A stretch of DNA of 64,000 bases. Source: Tetracentron sinense. Taxonomy: Eukaryota > Streptophyta > Magnoliopsida > Trochodendrales > Trochodendraceae. Position 1 is the stretch's first letter. Every line of letters begins with the position of its first letter. Made by a program: the position numbers and the translations under genes. The notes under the pieces were generated by a model. That model was given only the letters and a program-made list of their open reading frames with translations, was not told where the DNA came from and searched no databases. The stretch is from NCBI GenBank assembly GCA_015143295.1, contig CM026568.1, forward strand, positions 36,464,441 through 36,528,440, written 5' to 3'. Shown here piece by piece: positions 11,960-23,400 of this stretch.

Positions 11960-13714
11960 CAATCCTAATAGAATAGTCGATTGGGGAAGACTCCAAATCC
12001 TCTCTAGTTATATTTCGTCCGGGTAAGTTCAATTACTATTATAAATAAATGTAACAAGAGCAATGCGATGTCCACCTTTTACTTTCCGATTGTTTACTCT
12101 CCCTTACTTAATTTTATAATAATAATATTATGACATTTTTTTTTTTGTAGGTCTAATCACTTTTGTTTTGTTTTCTTATTTAAAATTAGTAAAGATTATC
12201 GGAGAATGAATCACCTAAAATAGATGCAGTATTGTTCAATGTAACAAACGTCTTATCATTCATATATATTAAACATCTTTTTATTCGTTTTCGTAAATTG
12301 CTAACGGAATAATATTAACCCTTGAGTTAATGCTCGTTAACCATAGCTAATGAGACATGCAGGGACCCAGAGTGTTTGGAGGAAGTTTTTTACATTTTAG
12401 ATGCTCTAAGGTTGTAATCTATTCGATTAAATTCGGTTTGTACAACTGACATTTTTTTATTTTTAAAAAAGTTAAATAAAATTAACACATTTTAAAAATT
12501 AATGTTGAAGATCTAAAGTTAATAAGAATAAACATTAATATAGTGCACCTCCACCAACAAGACTTGAACGGATAGTTGCAACTATAGAGGATCCAATGTG
12601 TATTTCACGTAGATTCACTGTAACTAATAAATTATTTCATATTAATTATAATTATTAATTAAAATAATAGCTTTGGTCATCGTAACGGTTGTTTTAGAAA
12701 AGGTGAACACAAAAAGAGTTCTTGTCAGGCTTGTGGGAACGAGGCACAAGGAATAATGTTTTGGGTTAGAGGACAAGGTGGCGTTGTGTTCCCTCCCTCC
12801 CTCCCTCCCTCCCTCCCTCCTATCCACTAATTATAGGTTAATAACCACGGATTAGGAGGAAAGATTGTTGCCTAAGTGTAGAATAATATACTAAGCAATG
12901 GATTTTAGTGGGTTCTTAAGGAAGAAGACTAGACCAGAGAGGATTAAAATAATTGGACATGGTTTTAATAACATATCGCTAATCTTATTAAGGGTTTTTT
13001 TTTCTTTTTTAAATGAATATATATTCAACTTAGAATGTGATTAGAATTAAAAAAAGAATAGCAAGGTTAAGTAGGTTTGGTTCCTAATATTTCAAGTCTG
13101 GACGCGTGTTACTTAATCAGGTATCCAATTGTTAAAGGTAAGCGCTAATGGTGAGAGAGAGGCGGTCATGTGCTGTTCAACCTCTGGGCGACGTGTTGAA
13201 ATATTGTGTAAAGAGAGCGAGAGAAACATAGACATAAACTTTAATATTTGTGTTTCTAACAAAAATAAATAAATTACAGATGTGTTTGGTTGCATTTAGT
13301 AAACTTTTTTGGGCTAAAAAAAGTTATTTAACCATAAATAAAAATAGGCTAAAGCCTGATCATAGAAGAGAAGAGAGAAGAATATATGAAAATCTGAAAT
13401 TCAACTTTGATGATAAGGATAAAAGACACCCACCCAACTGCTTCTCAATTTGATCTGGCGACCTCTAATAGGAGGCCATATTCAAGCTCTTTAACCTCCC
13501 GTGTTTAAGCAATTTAAAAAAAATGAGCGTTACATCTTTGGTACGTCACAGGCTTAGCAGAAACAGTCGTTACATTCTAGGATTGCAAACACCAATGGGT
13601 TACTGACAAAGCAAAAAATGTGTTAAATAATATAATTTTTTATAATAAAAAATAGGTCAACTGTGTTGCAAGTGGGAGCGCACATTCTTTTCCTGGAAGC
13701 CTGGAACTGTATTA
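11960..13714. other. No gene seen
   Basis: AT-rich sequence with a CCCT microsatellite at about 12791-12820. Short open frames on both strands show no recognisable domain or splice support. Confidence 0.5.
12791..12820. repeat. CCCT microsatellite
   Basis: About seven consecutive CCCT units. Confidence 0.9.
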
Positions 13715-13897
13715 TTAGGGCAACATTCGAGCAAAGTTGGCTTGTTGGTTCAGCTTGGCTCGTTTGAATTGAGCTTGATCCAGCTTGAGTTTGGCTCGAC
13801 TTGAATCAAGTTCGAGCTTGATCTCGATCAAAGCTTTTTTTAAGCAGAGCTCAAACTTGATCATTCGACCTCGAATTAAGCTCAAGCCTACCCCCAA
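13715..13897. mobile_element. hAT-like MITE remnant with 'gctcgag' subterminal repeats
   Basis: Starts near 'attagggcaacattcgagc' and closes with 'gctcaagcctaccccc'. The interior is full of 'agcttgagctcg'-type words in both orientations, as in the clearer hAT elements at 6048 and 24185. The ends are eroded. Confidence 0.4.
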
Positions 13898-14152
13898 GTA
13901 GATGTAATACTATCATTGATGATAGTGTATTGGTCCTCATACCCTGAAAAAAAGCCAATACTAACATACTACATGGCCGACTACAATATGTAACAGTTTT
14001 GTATCTTCTCAAGATATCATGCCACTTCTACAAAATATTACAGTGGAACTTTTTAGTTCCAAATATGATGTTTCTCAAGAAATTCAAATCAAACATGTCC
14101 TAGATTTTGAGTTATTGGTGGCTGTAAGCATCCAGTTTTGGTATTGAATCTT

Positions 14153-14376
14153 AGGCTTCAGATTTTCTCTGGCGGACGCCCGAAGAGGGTGATCGAGCAT
14201 CCACTCATCATTGGACATGTGGTGATAAAATGGGGAGAGATATCAAGCGGCAAGAAGTCAAAATCCTGGGGAGAAAATAAATGACTTCTCCCCTATTTAT
14301 CGCCACATGTATGTCCAATGATGTGTGGACACTGGATCACCCACCTCGGGCGTCCGCCAGAGAAAATCCGAAGCCT
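14153..14376. mobile_element. Fold-back MITE, 'gacttctcccc' family
   Basis: Terminal inverted repeats: 'aggcttcagattttctctgg' then 'cggacgcccg' on the left, mirrored by 'cgggcgtccg' then 'ccagagaaaatccgaagcct' on the right. The middle carries 'gacatgtggtgataaaatgg' facing 'tttatcgccacatgtatgtc'. Flanks are TTA and TGA, which leaves a 3-bp duplication undecided. Confidence 0.75.
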
Positions 14377-15184
14377 GAATTTTATGTCCACAGTGGCAGT
14401 GTTTTAAGAATTAGACTGGTCATTAACTCAGTCAAGGCAGCATAAAATTTGGTAGGTTGATGCAATTACTTTAAGTAATGCCATAAATGTAAATAATATC
14501 ATTATAATGATAAGAAAATTTTAAATTTTAATATACAACTAAAAATGTTTTATTTTAAAATAATGTCAAAGTCATTATATACTCCTTCCCTCATATGTGG
14601 TTTTTCTTGTTCTTTTTGTAGGGTTTTGTTCCAAAAACTTTTTTTATTTCTTACATTTTTCGTATTGAATTAATTATTAATTTTCAATCTTGGGCTCCCT
14701 TTAAAATTCTTTATGCCTAGTTTGGCTTACATGTGAGGCTCAATAAATTTTGAAATGTTTATATTTAATTTTTGCAGTGACCTAAAAAGTTCAAAAACAA
14801 TATTTTGGATTACAGGGATCATGCAGCGATCTGAACCAATGTTATCTGGTTCATCGATTCACTCTGTCCGAATTCGGGTTCGCAATTCACCACTTTAGAA
14901 TGAACCCGGTTCGCTAGGAGTAGGATGAGATAGTTCGTTTCTCGGTTCGCTTAGTTCTTTAGTTTAGTTCACTAGTGAAGAGTGAGGACTAATTCACTAA
15001 ACTTACAGAACAAATCACCGAACTCGAATTATAAGTTTACCGAACTTAAAGAACAAATTCACTAAACTTAAACAAAAAGTTCGCCGAACCAAAGCTATTG
15101 GGTTCGGGTAGCCGGTTCGCACTAATAAGCAGCGAACTAGGTAACCCTAATCTGAACTGATTCATCTTAGGTTAAACATTTAAC
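14377..15184. other. No gene; possible decayed repeat with 'gttcg' words at 14815-15155
   Basis: AT-rich sequence. The stretch 14815-15155 contains many short 'cggttcg', 'cgaactt' and 'gttcgcc' words in both orientations, suggestive of an old hAT-type element, but clear ends are not visible. Confidence 0.35.
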
Positions 15185-15574
15185 TTATAAGGGCCGAGCT
15201 GAGATTGGCTCTGTTCAGCTCGGCTCGGCTCGGCTCGAAAGATTTTACTCTAGGCTCGAAGCTCGGCTCGGCCTGAAATGGTGTTCAGGTAAATCAGCTT
15301 AAAGCTCGGCTCAGTTCGAATTGATTCAAGCTCGAGCCGAGCGCTTGGCTCAAGCTCGGTTTGAATACTTTAAAAAAAAATAATAAAATAAAATATTTTA
15401 TATTATTTATATATATAATCATTCTACTAATAATAAAAATATAAGGAGTATGCAAAACTTTATATGGACATAATTACCCTTCATTATTAAAAAAAAAAAT
15501 TATAATGCTTAGTTAAAAATTATAATGTAGTATTATGTGGGACTCATGAGACTTTATTTTGGTATTTTTAGAAT

Positions 15575-15905
15575 GACTCATTAAAATTATACTAATCTAA
15601 TGTGGGATGAAACCCACTATTACGTATTAAATCTTTATTTTGCTATTTTTATGGATAAGAACTCTCTATTAGTAGAGAGTGAGGACTAATTAAAATTATA
15701 CTAATTTAATATGGGACTCTTGAGACCAACTATTACATATTAAATCTCTATTTTGCTATTTTTTTAAGGATAAGGACTCTCTATTAGCATAGAGCTTGAA
15801 GGACTCATTAAAATTATATTAATCTAAAGTGAGACCTTGAGACCCACTATTACGTATTAAATCTCTATTTTACTATTTGTTTAGATAAGAACTCTTTATT
15901 TATAT
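15575..15905. repeat. Tandem repeat, three units of about 105-118 bp
   Basis: Each unit contains 'ggactcattaaaattatac', 'acccactattacgtattaaa' and 'ataagaactctctattag'. Confidence 0.7.
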
Positions 15906-16203
15906 TTTTATATTTTAAAGTCAAAAGCACCAGTATTCTAACCATGAAAAATAATAATGTCATAATATTTATTTCTAAAATTATTGTGTTTATTAGTAGA
16001 AGATTATTACGGACGATTCTTTGCTTTTAATACATTTATTAGTAGGACCTATTAGTAATTCTTTTCTAATATTAAATTTATTTTAATGTAAGAAATATTA
16101 GATTTAATTACTAAAATATTTTTATATAAATATACTAATATATTAACAAATTATTTAATATAAAAAAAGTAATATGACCTCTAATGAAAATATTATATGT
16201 GTA

Positions 16204-16222
16204 TATGTGTGTGTGTGTGTGT
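16204..16222. repeat. GT microsatellite
   Basis: A TG dinucleotide run directly beside the left inverted end of the element at 16223. Confidence 0.8.
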
Positions 16223-17435
16223 GGATCCATAGACATATGAAAATTGACATATATGTTCACATATGGATACGGCCATATGATCCCTTGATCTAACGATTAA
16301 AAATTAAGCACTCTTCTAAATGAGAAAAGGTATTGAGGAAAATATTTTTTTTTTTTAAAGATACTCTTTCCTATTAATCCTCTCTCTCTCTCTCTCTTCC
16401 TCCCCTCTTTCTCTCTCTCCTACTACCGATTCTGTGAGGTCTCTTTCCTATTTATCATCTTTCTCTCTTCCTCCCCTCTTTCTCTCTCTCTTCCTGCGGA
16501 TTCTATTAGATTTCAAGCGAGGCATATTCCGACGAGGCATAATCTAGCGGTTTTTGATCAGCCAAACAAGTAGCAAGGCATATTCCAACGGATCCCAAGC
16601 TTCTTTTAACCAAATTCCAGCGACATCCTGAAAACAAAATGCAAAACCCTAACCTCTCTTTCTCTCCTCTCTCACCTCATATTAACTCAACTGGAACGAT
16701 AATATGGTGAAGATAAATGCCCTCTCCATTAGCTCTCTGTCTCTTCAAAACAACATCCTTGTTTGCTCAAACAGAACAATGGAGTATATTTTTATCTATC
16801 ACTCTTTGGTGATCCCTGACTCTCATCTTTGTTGGTGCATAGGCATCTCTCTCTGCCTGTGGTCCTATTGTCTTGAATTGTTCTTTTTTAGACTCTGAAA
16901 ATAGTGAAATGACCAATCAAAGTTTCTAATTATGGCATATGTGCTCCATCTCCCTACTTTAGTTTCTGAACTATAACTGAACCACTCATCCATATTACTG
17001 TGCATCATTTCCATAGGTTTCTATTCAAACCGCAATTACACTTTTAGGGCAAGAATTTTTGAAAAGATGAATCTTTTTATAATGCCAAATTCATGGGAAA
17101 TAATCAAAGTCTTTTAGACTCACAAATATTTCTAGAAGGATAGCAACCTGCCTTTTCTTTGCTTAACTTCTAACCATCATGAGTCGGGTTTCTCAACATA
17201 CCAAAATCTGCACTAATCTTGGAATCTGCAGAAAGAGAGAGAGAAAAAAAAAAAAGAAAAGAGGGGGGGGGGGGGGATAAATAGGAAAAAAATGTGTTTT
17301 CTAAAAAAACAAGTATTTCCCTCACTACCCTTTCTTATTAAAAAAATTGCTTGATTTGTAACCGTTTGATCAAAGGATTGTACGATAGTATCCATATGTG
17401 AATATATATGTCAATTTTCAAATGTCAACTGATCC
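16223..17435. mobile_element. MULE-like or fold-back element with about 75-bp terminal inverted repeats
   Basis: The left arm 16223-16297 ('ggatccatagacatatgaaa', 'attgacatatatgttcacat', 'atggata', 'ttgatctaacg') is mirrored by the right arm 17361-17435 ('tttgatcaaagg', 'tatccatatgtgaatatata', 'tgtcaattttcaaatgtc', 'gatcc'). Long inverted ends without other structure fit a non-autonomous Mutator-like element. The interior has CT-rich leader-like sequence near 16379-16500 and no recognisable protein. I could not find a 9-bp target duplication. Confidence 0.6.
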
Positions 17436-17441
17436 CTTCCC

Positions 17442-17442
<1 letters not shown>

Positions 17443-17508
<66 letters not shown>
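17443..17508. repeat. AT microsatellite
   Basis: About 33 AT dinucleotides. A second, shorter run is at 17566-17589. Confidence 0.95.
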
Positions 17509-17513
<5 letters not shown>

Positions 17514-17563
17514 GTTATATTTTCATAAACGGTGCAGGACACATGCACTTTTACTAGTAATGT

Positions 17564-17594
<31 letters not shown>

Positions 17595-17762
17595 CAAGCC
17601 GAGTTCAGGCCAAATCGAACAGGCCTTGGCTCGAGCTCGACTTGAACATATTTCAGGCTTGAACGTCGGATCAGCCCGATCAAGCCTAAAAATCAAATTT
17701 AAGCTCGGCTTGATCCAGCGAGCCGAGCAATCAAACTAGCGAAACTTGTGTACACCCTTACC

Positions 17763-18386
17763 GATGAGGGATCTAAGTCCAGATTCAAACACTCCAGCCG
17801 GCCGAGTCAATCGGGATCTTAAAACGCTTATTGGTGGAGATCGAAAACACTTATTTAAAAATAATGTATATTTCAGACACATGAGATAAGAAATAGGAGT
17901 CGAAGGTTGTTGAGGATGGAGATTTGGTGGGAGAGAGTCGATGGAATTGTACAAATGGAAGTGATAATCCAAAGGTCATGTGCTAACATACCACGTGTCA
18001 CGCTTTTCATATGTTTCTAGAGGTCTTCTCAATTTATGCAGGTAGTTGAGGAGCTTCACCTATTCTTAGAAAATCACTATGTAAAAAAATTGGCTAGGCT
18101 TTCTTGGATCATACATAACAGTCCGCAATTCATCGAATGATGGGTCAAGGATCCTTAAAATATAACTTAGAACCCTATTCATATGTCATTCCATTTTTAT
18201 ATAAAAACCTAGAATCATGTGTTCACCCATCCATGACCCAGATGGCCTGGATAATGTTTCTAGTTCCACCGACACTAATTCCACGATCCCCAAGATAAGA
18301 TCTAATCTTGTATATTCATTTTTCTTCTCGTTTTTGTTGAGATGAGCAGAAATTATAGGTGCCGACCCTAGCTCGTGTGGGTGAAA
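17763..18386. other. No gene seen
   Basis: Non-repetitive-looking sequence without a supported open frame or element end. Confidence 0.45.
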
Positions 18387-18391
18387 GAAAA

Positions 18392-18515
18392 TGATGCGAA
18401 CCCATGGATAGAACTCAACCTTGAAAATCGGTTCACAAGGGAAGAGTGCTCAAGAGCTTATGTACACAAAGTCAATAACAAACTTAATTAATGTGGGACA
18501 ATTAGGATCTTAACA
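18392..18515 (-). repeat. 3' LTR of the TRIM
   Basis: On the minus strand it starts TGTTAAGATCCTAATTGTCC and ends GGGTTCGCATCA. It is preceded by the purine-rich CATGGTGGTA. Confidence 0.85.
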
Positions 18516-18693
18516 TACCACCATGTTCTGCAGCCGACGTCCATGATAGCTTTCACTCTGAGGTGGGACACTTTTGAGGAACCTTGTTCCCGTAGCCCTC
18601 CCCAGATAGCCCTTTCCGAGACGGTGACCACATAATCGCAGTCCATACTAGGTCTGAGTCTATACTCGACTTGGTGTTGGCTCTGAAACCAAA

Positions 18694-18817
18694 TGATAAG
18701 AACCCATGGATAGAACTCACTCTTGAAAACTAGCTTACAAGGGAAGGGCGCCCAAGAGTTTATATACACAAGGCCAAGCCCATACTTAACCGATGTGGGA
18801 TAATTGAAATCCTAACA
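18694..18817 (-). repeat. 5' LTR of the TRIM
   Basis: On the minus strand it starts TGTTAGGATTTCAATTATCC and ends GGGTTCTTATCA. Confidence 0.85.
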
Positions 18818-18969
18818 GAAAACAAAAGGATATCCTTGTCATTTGAAAGATCATTTTAGTTCTCAATAAGAGTAACTCGGAAGTTCTGTATGTTCTGAAG
18901 GGTGGGTTTATCGATTTTTAATTACAAATAATGTGTTTTCTATTGTGGTCGGTTTGAAACTAGACTTGG

Positions 18970-19092
18970 GACTATAGGGGGGGTGGGGTGTGGAGTCAAC
19001 AACCACGCACACCCTCCTCACGGGATTGAACCCGAGACCTCCTACCTAGTGAGGGAATATACAACGACTGGGCTAGCCCACGGTGTAATCTT
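18970..19092 (-). mobile_element. tRNA-derived SINE-like sequence
   Basis: On the minus strand 'ggctagcccagtcgttg' resembles a tRNA A box and 'tcgggttcaatcccgtg' a B box, spaced about 35 bp as in a Pol III promoter. It does not fold into an obvious complete tRNA and lacks a clear tail, so SINE is a better fit than a tRNA gene. Confidence 0.5.
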
Positions 19093-19524
19093 CTCATTGT
19101 TGAAGCTCTCGGTTTGTTTCAACACAAATAATTCCAAGCAGGGAAACCAACCAAAATTATCGTATATCCCGATTCTTATACATGCTTTCCAATTCGGGTT
19201 GCCATGCCTTAACCCATTAAATATTGGGGATGGATGGGTATCGAAATCACAAACAATAGCATTCCCACTTACTACACTTGTCCCTCTAGCTTGGCCCTCT
19301 CATTAGGGTTCGAATCAGACCGGATGAGTCCAGGTCCAAGGTCCACCCGTCCAAACCGGGTGGGTCCGGATTAGTATTTCCTCTTCTTCATCTCCCTTTT
19401 TATTTTTCAAAAATATCCTTGTTATGTTATATAAAATCCTTTCCACTTACTTTTTGTCAATTTTCAAACTGTCCTGCCCACTTTTTACCTATTGTTCATT
19501 GAGCCAATAAGATGATAATTTTTA

Positions 19525-19735
19525 TTTTTTTTTTGGAACTCTGGGTGTCCCCAACCCTTTGGATCAGGACTGAGCCCTGAGGGTGCGACGTGAGCCCGCA
19601 ACCCACCACACCAAGTAAGTCCGGGTAAAACCTGTGCAGGGCTGGCCCAAAGGGGAGTGAGAAATGGAACTCAGGACTTGTCGCTGGGAGAAAGGCCCAG
19701 GAACCACTGGTCCACTCCTTTTGGGTTAGATGATA
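19525..19735 (-). mobile_element. SINE-like sequence with a 3' A-rich tail
   Basis: On the minus strand the element begins near 'ggagtggaccagtggttcct', carries 'gagttccatttc' (B-box-like), and ends in a run of A with one T (TTTTATTTTTTTT on the plus strand at about 19525). A short, non-coding body with a tail suggests a SINE. The target duplication is not clear. Confidence 0.45.
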
Positions 19736-19861
19736 AACTCCATCTCAAAAGACATCCAAAGATATCAAAGACATCCAAAGATATCTGTAGCCCCCCACGG
19801 AAAAAAAAAAACTAATTATAAAGGTAATTTGAAAAATATACAAATAAATGAGAATATTTCT

Positions 19862-20028
19862 GTCTAATATACTCCCGAATCCTAACCATTTATGGAAAAC
19901 TATTAAGGGTCTGAATTAATGATGAGATAGCACACTCTTGAAAAAAATGAAACCAAGCACACTTCTGATATTGACCCTTTAATTATGTGAATTAAATGAT
20001 TAGGAGGAGTACCCACAGACCGATTATT
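19862..20028. mobile_element. MITE, second copy of the 9026-9260 family
   Basis: 'atactcccgaatcctaacca' on the left faces 'gattaggaggagtaccca' and 'cagaccgatta' on the right. It is more diverged than the copy at 9026. Confidence 0.5.
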
Positions 20029-20423
20029 TACGGAAACAGGTAAAAGATTCAGAAGTCCATATGGGTTCTTAATAAATAAGAACTTGCATGCACTTAAATA
20101 AAAAAAAAACAGTATAAATCTACAAAAACACAGCAAAACAAATGAATAAAAAAATTGTTTAGTTCTCCATTTCAGATGGGAAGAAGACATTAGCATTAAG
20201 ATCAAACCATAACTTCTCAGTCAGGCAAAGTATAAACCATGCATGACTTCTCAACAGCTACAAAAAAAAAGAGAATATATAATGCAATCTTGATGAAATC
20301 AGGATTTACACTTTCTATGAAGGCAGCACCTTGGTCACAGTGATACAACTCCGACGGGGGTGGGGGCCGGATGAACAGTGAAATACAAGACAAGGGTCCA
20401 CTTGGGAGAAGATGTTGCTCCTG

Positions 20424-23400
20424 TTACCATGGTTTCAGGTCCCCTACTGGACCTGCAGTCCAGTTTAAGAACTTCTCACCAGGCCTCAAGAAAATGCTCT
20501 TGTGGTGTGGCAACTTACGAGCAAGCCCATTCAGTATCTGATGGAAAGCATCTCCAGGTTGAGCAGGTTGTGGGAACAACATTGCCTGCTTCATTGATGG
20601 GTTGGCCAGCAATCTCTGCTTCCTCAATATTACTTCTGGCGGTATTGATGTGAGGATAGTGTCCAAGTTGGGAACATCCTTCTCGGCTACAAACACACCA
20701 ATTTCCTCCCACGGGATTGCATCCGCAAAGGGTAAGACTATGTCATCCGCTATGATAACTGGGATGCAACCAAATATCACCCCCTCGACCAATCTAGGAC
20801 TCCATGGGGCCCATCCCAGTGGACACAAGCAGAAAACAACCCGTTGCATGTCTTCATAATAGGTTGTTGGGTGCTCCGTGGAGATGTCAAAAAGCGGATT
20901 GTCCTTGAAGTTCTCCCACACTGAGGCCCGTGCACCTCTGTCAAACAAACAAGAAAGTTAGAAAAGGGTCCTATTCATTCCAGCAACCTCACAGTTAACA
21001 CAAGGCACCTCAATTGGAATACAGGCTCGACCCCAAAAAAGGTGCCGTGAGCCAATGGGAACACAATCTAATGTCTGCAAGTGATTTCGAGGACACTTCA
21101 TGTAAATGCATTAAACAACAAGAAACCTTTCATGCAGGTTAAAGAAGAAAACTTATGCTACCCCTACTTAGAAGACAATGAAATACCAGTAAATGGAACT
21201 CATGAAAGTTAGGAAGACTTGAGGAATCCAGAATCAAATGGGCACCCACCTAGGAGATCTACCACACCAAAAATTAAAGGAAGTGAGTAAACTTGTTCTA
21301 TGGATTCCTAGATCAGACTAGCCTCACCACCCGGCCTCAGGGGCAGAGCTAGTTTTATTTACATAGTGGCCCCCCTAAATTTTTAGTCTAATTTTTATAA
21401 TGGCCCCTCCAAATTTTAATCTTCTTTTTATAGTGCCCCCCAATTATTGTGAATCTCTAAGTAGGTCCCGTAAAACTGTACAAGAACTGAATAACATAGA
21501 AGAACTTTCTCCTTTATTAAATAGGGAGATAGGATCACAGCCAATTGCGATTGAACTTGCCACGAGTTCAATCACATCCACAAGCCAACACATGTCCCTT
21601 TTAACTCGAATTAATTGTGATTAAGATTTATTAACCCTTAGGATTCAACAATATAACCTTGGTTTTAAAAAGTATTAACCCTATGAGTTAAAATTTTTTA
21701 ACTAGAGTTTTAAAAAATTTATATTTTTTTCTAAAACCAATGTTATATTATTGAACCCCAAGGAACACAATTAACTAAGGTTAAAAGGGAAACATGTTAG
21801 CCTGTGGTTGCAATTGAACTCTCCCGAAGTTCAATCGCAATTGGCTGTGATTGGACCTCTTACATAGGTATGTTTTTTTTTTTAAAGGTATTTGGTATCT
21901 AAATTTTATATATAGTGGCCCCCCAAATTACATAGGATGTAATTTTTTATTATGTGGGAAGTTTGGCCCCTTAAAATTTTGTAAAATTTTTTATACATAT
22001 AATATAAAAAAGTTTTAAAAAAATATAATTAATTTTATTTATATAATGGCGCTATCAAATAAAAAATTTCTCCAGAGCATAACCTCACGCTTGATTTTTT
22101 TTTTCATAATATACATGTACATTGGCCCCCCCAAAGAAAAATTTTCTAGCTCCGCCCCTGCCGGGCCCCAACCCCTTTCAACCCAATGTTACCTGTATGC
22201 CATTGGTTGACTTTACATAAGATTTAGCTGACCCAAACCTTATAACTCATTGTAAGTACTAATTTGTAAGCTTAGTAGAAATATACCTTGCATAATATCC
22301 ACCTTCTGGGTCATTTCCCACATCATAAAACAAACCTCGGAAGTAAACAAAGATGGACCGAGGAGTGTCTGGAGAGATCAAGTGAGCTTGCATTTTCTGT
22401 GGAGGAGCATATGGAGGAATTGTGATTGAACCCTCATTTAAGCACACGTGATTCCGTTGTCCAAAAGTCTGAACCAAGGTGGCACGTTGGAGCAAGGGAA
22501 GAATCCCCCGTTCAATAGCTTTCTCTTCCTGCAGCAATGGACATGAACCAAACCATTGGTTATGAATTACAATCAGAAAGAAGTAAGTACATGTCATGTT
22601 CACCTTAGACATGGATACAATTTCATATTCAAATACACCTAAAAAAGTTTGAACTTCAAAGAAATGAAGAACACTTGCATTGAACAGAGGAAAGGAAGAA
22701 GCAACCCTTCCTGCCGAATCCAGACATAACGCCCAATTACAGGGAGATTGTAAAACCTCTGAGATCTTAGGCTCAAAATCGACCCAACCAGATGATTCTA
22801 ACCATCCAATATATGACATTTTCTTGGACGGTCAGAAATTATAGAACTGTCTCGAAATAATTGAACATGTCCAATATAGTTATCGATTATATCAATTTCA
22901 CTTTAAAGATCTCCTTGGCCAACTGAAAAGTGGATACCAACACTCCTGGCATATGTGTCAAATGCAGGAAGGACAAGTCTCATGTCAGACACGAGTACCA
23001 TTCTAATAAGGTGAAAAGGAAGGTGATGTTTCTTACTTGATAATGAAAACAGGCTCCAAAGTCATGGGGCACAACAAAAAAATGATTAGCCCCTTCCGTC
23101 CGATTCCAATAAGGCCAGTTCGAAGAGATAAGCTGAATCGCACTTCTCATCATACGTGGTGATTTGAAGGGCAAAGGTAGTCCATTAGGCGTCAGATCAC
23201 AAGTGGTGTAAACAGGGGTGTAGAACCAATCAGCTTCCTCAGGATTGAGGGTTCGAACGGGGCTGGATAAGAGGAACCGATGCATGAAGATCTCGGCAGC
23301 AAACATGTGGGTGAGGCATCTGGGATCCTTCTGCAGGATCTTCTTGTTATATTTGCTTGGAAGCTCGTAAACAAAAACTTTCAACCTTCCCACCGGATCA

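Larger units (their letters stand above)
15185..17762. mobile_element. Probable hAT-like repeat interrupted by other insertions
   Basis: Two blocks rich in 'ggctcgagctcg' words, 15185-15370 and 17585-17762, face each other like the subterminal regions of the hAT elements at 6048 and 24185. The right end reads 'gtgtacaccctta'. Between them lie tandem repeats (15575-15905), a MULE-like element (16223-17435) and AT microsatellites. I infer one broken-up element; the two blocks could also be separate copies. Confidence 0.35.
18392..18817 (-). mobile_element. TRIM (tiny LTR element) with both LTRs
   Basis: Two direct repeats of 124 bp, 18392-18515 and 18694-18817, each begin TG and end CA. They are flanked by the 5-bp target duplication GAAAA at 18387-18391 and 18818-18822. 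Just left of the right-hand copy, the minus strand reads TGGTTTCAGAGCC, close to the TGGTATCAGAGC initiator-tRNA-Met primer site, so the element lies on the minus strand with its 5' LTR at 18694-18817. The internal part is only about 178 bp and has no coding capacity, as usual for TRIMs. The two LTRs have diverged noticeably, so it is an old copy. Confidence 0.88.

Noticed and set aside
16699-16898. Frame of 64 residues with hydrophobic character
   Set aside because: It lies within the MULE-like element, has no recognisable domain and no splice support.
18970-19092. tRNA gene on the minus strand
   Set aside because: A- and B-box-like words are present but no full cloverleaf with paired acceptor stem could be drawn; a SINE fits better.
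20602-20859. Plus-strand frame inside exon 4 of the IRX10-like gene
   Set aside because: It is a shadow of the minus-strand coding exon.
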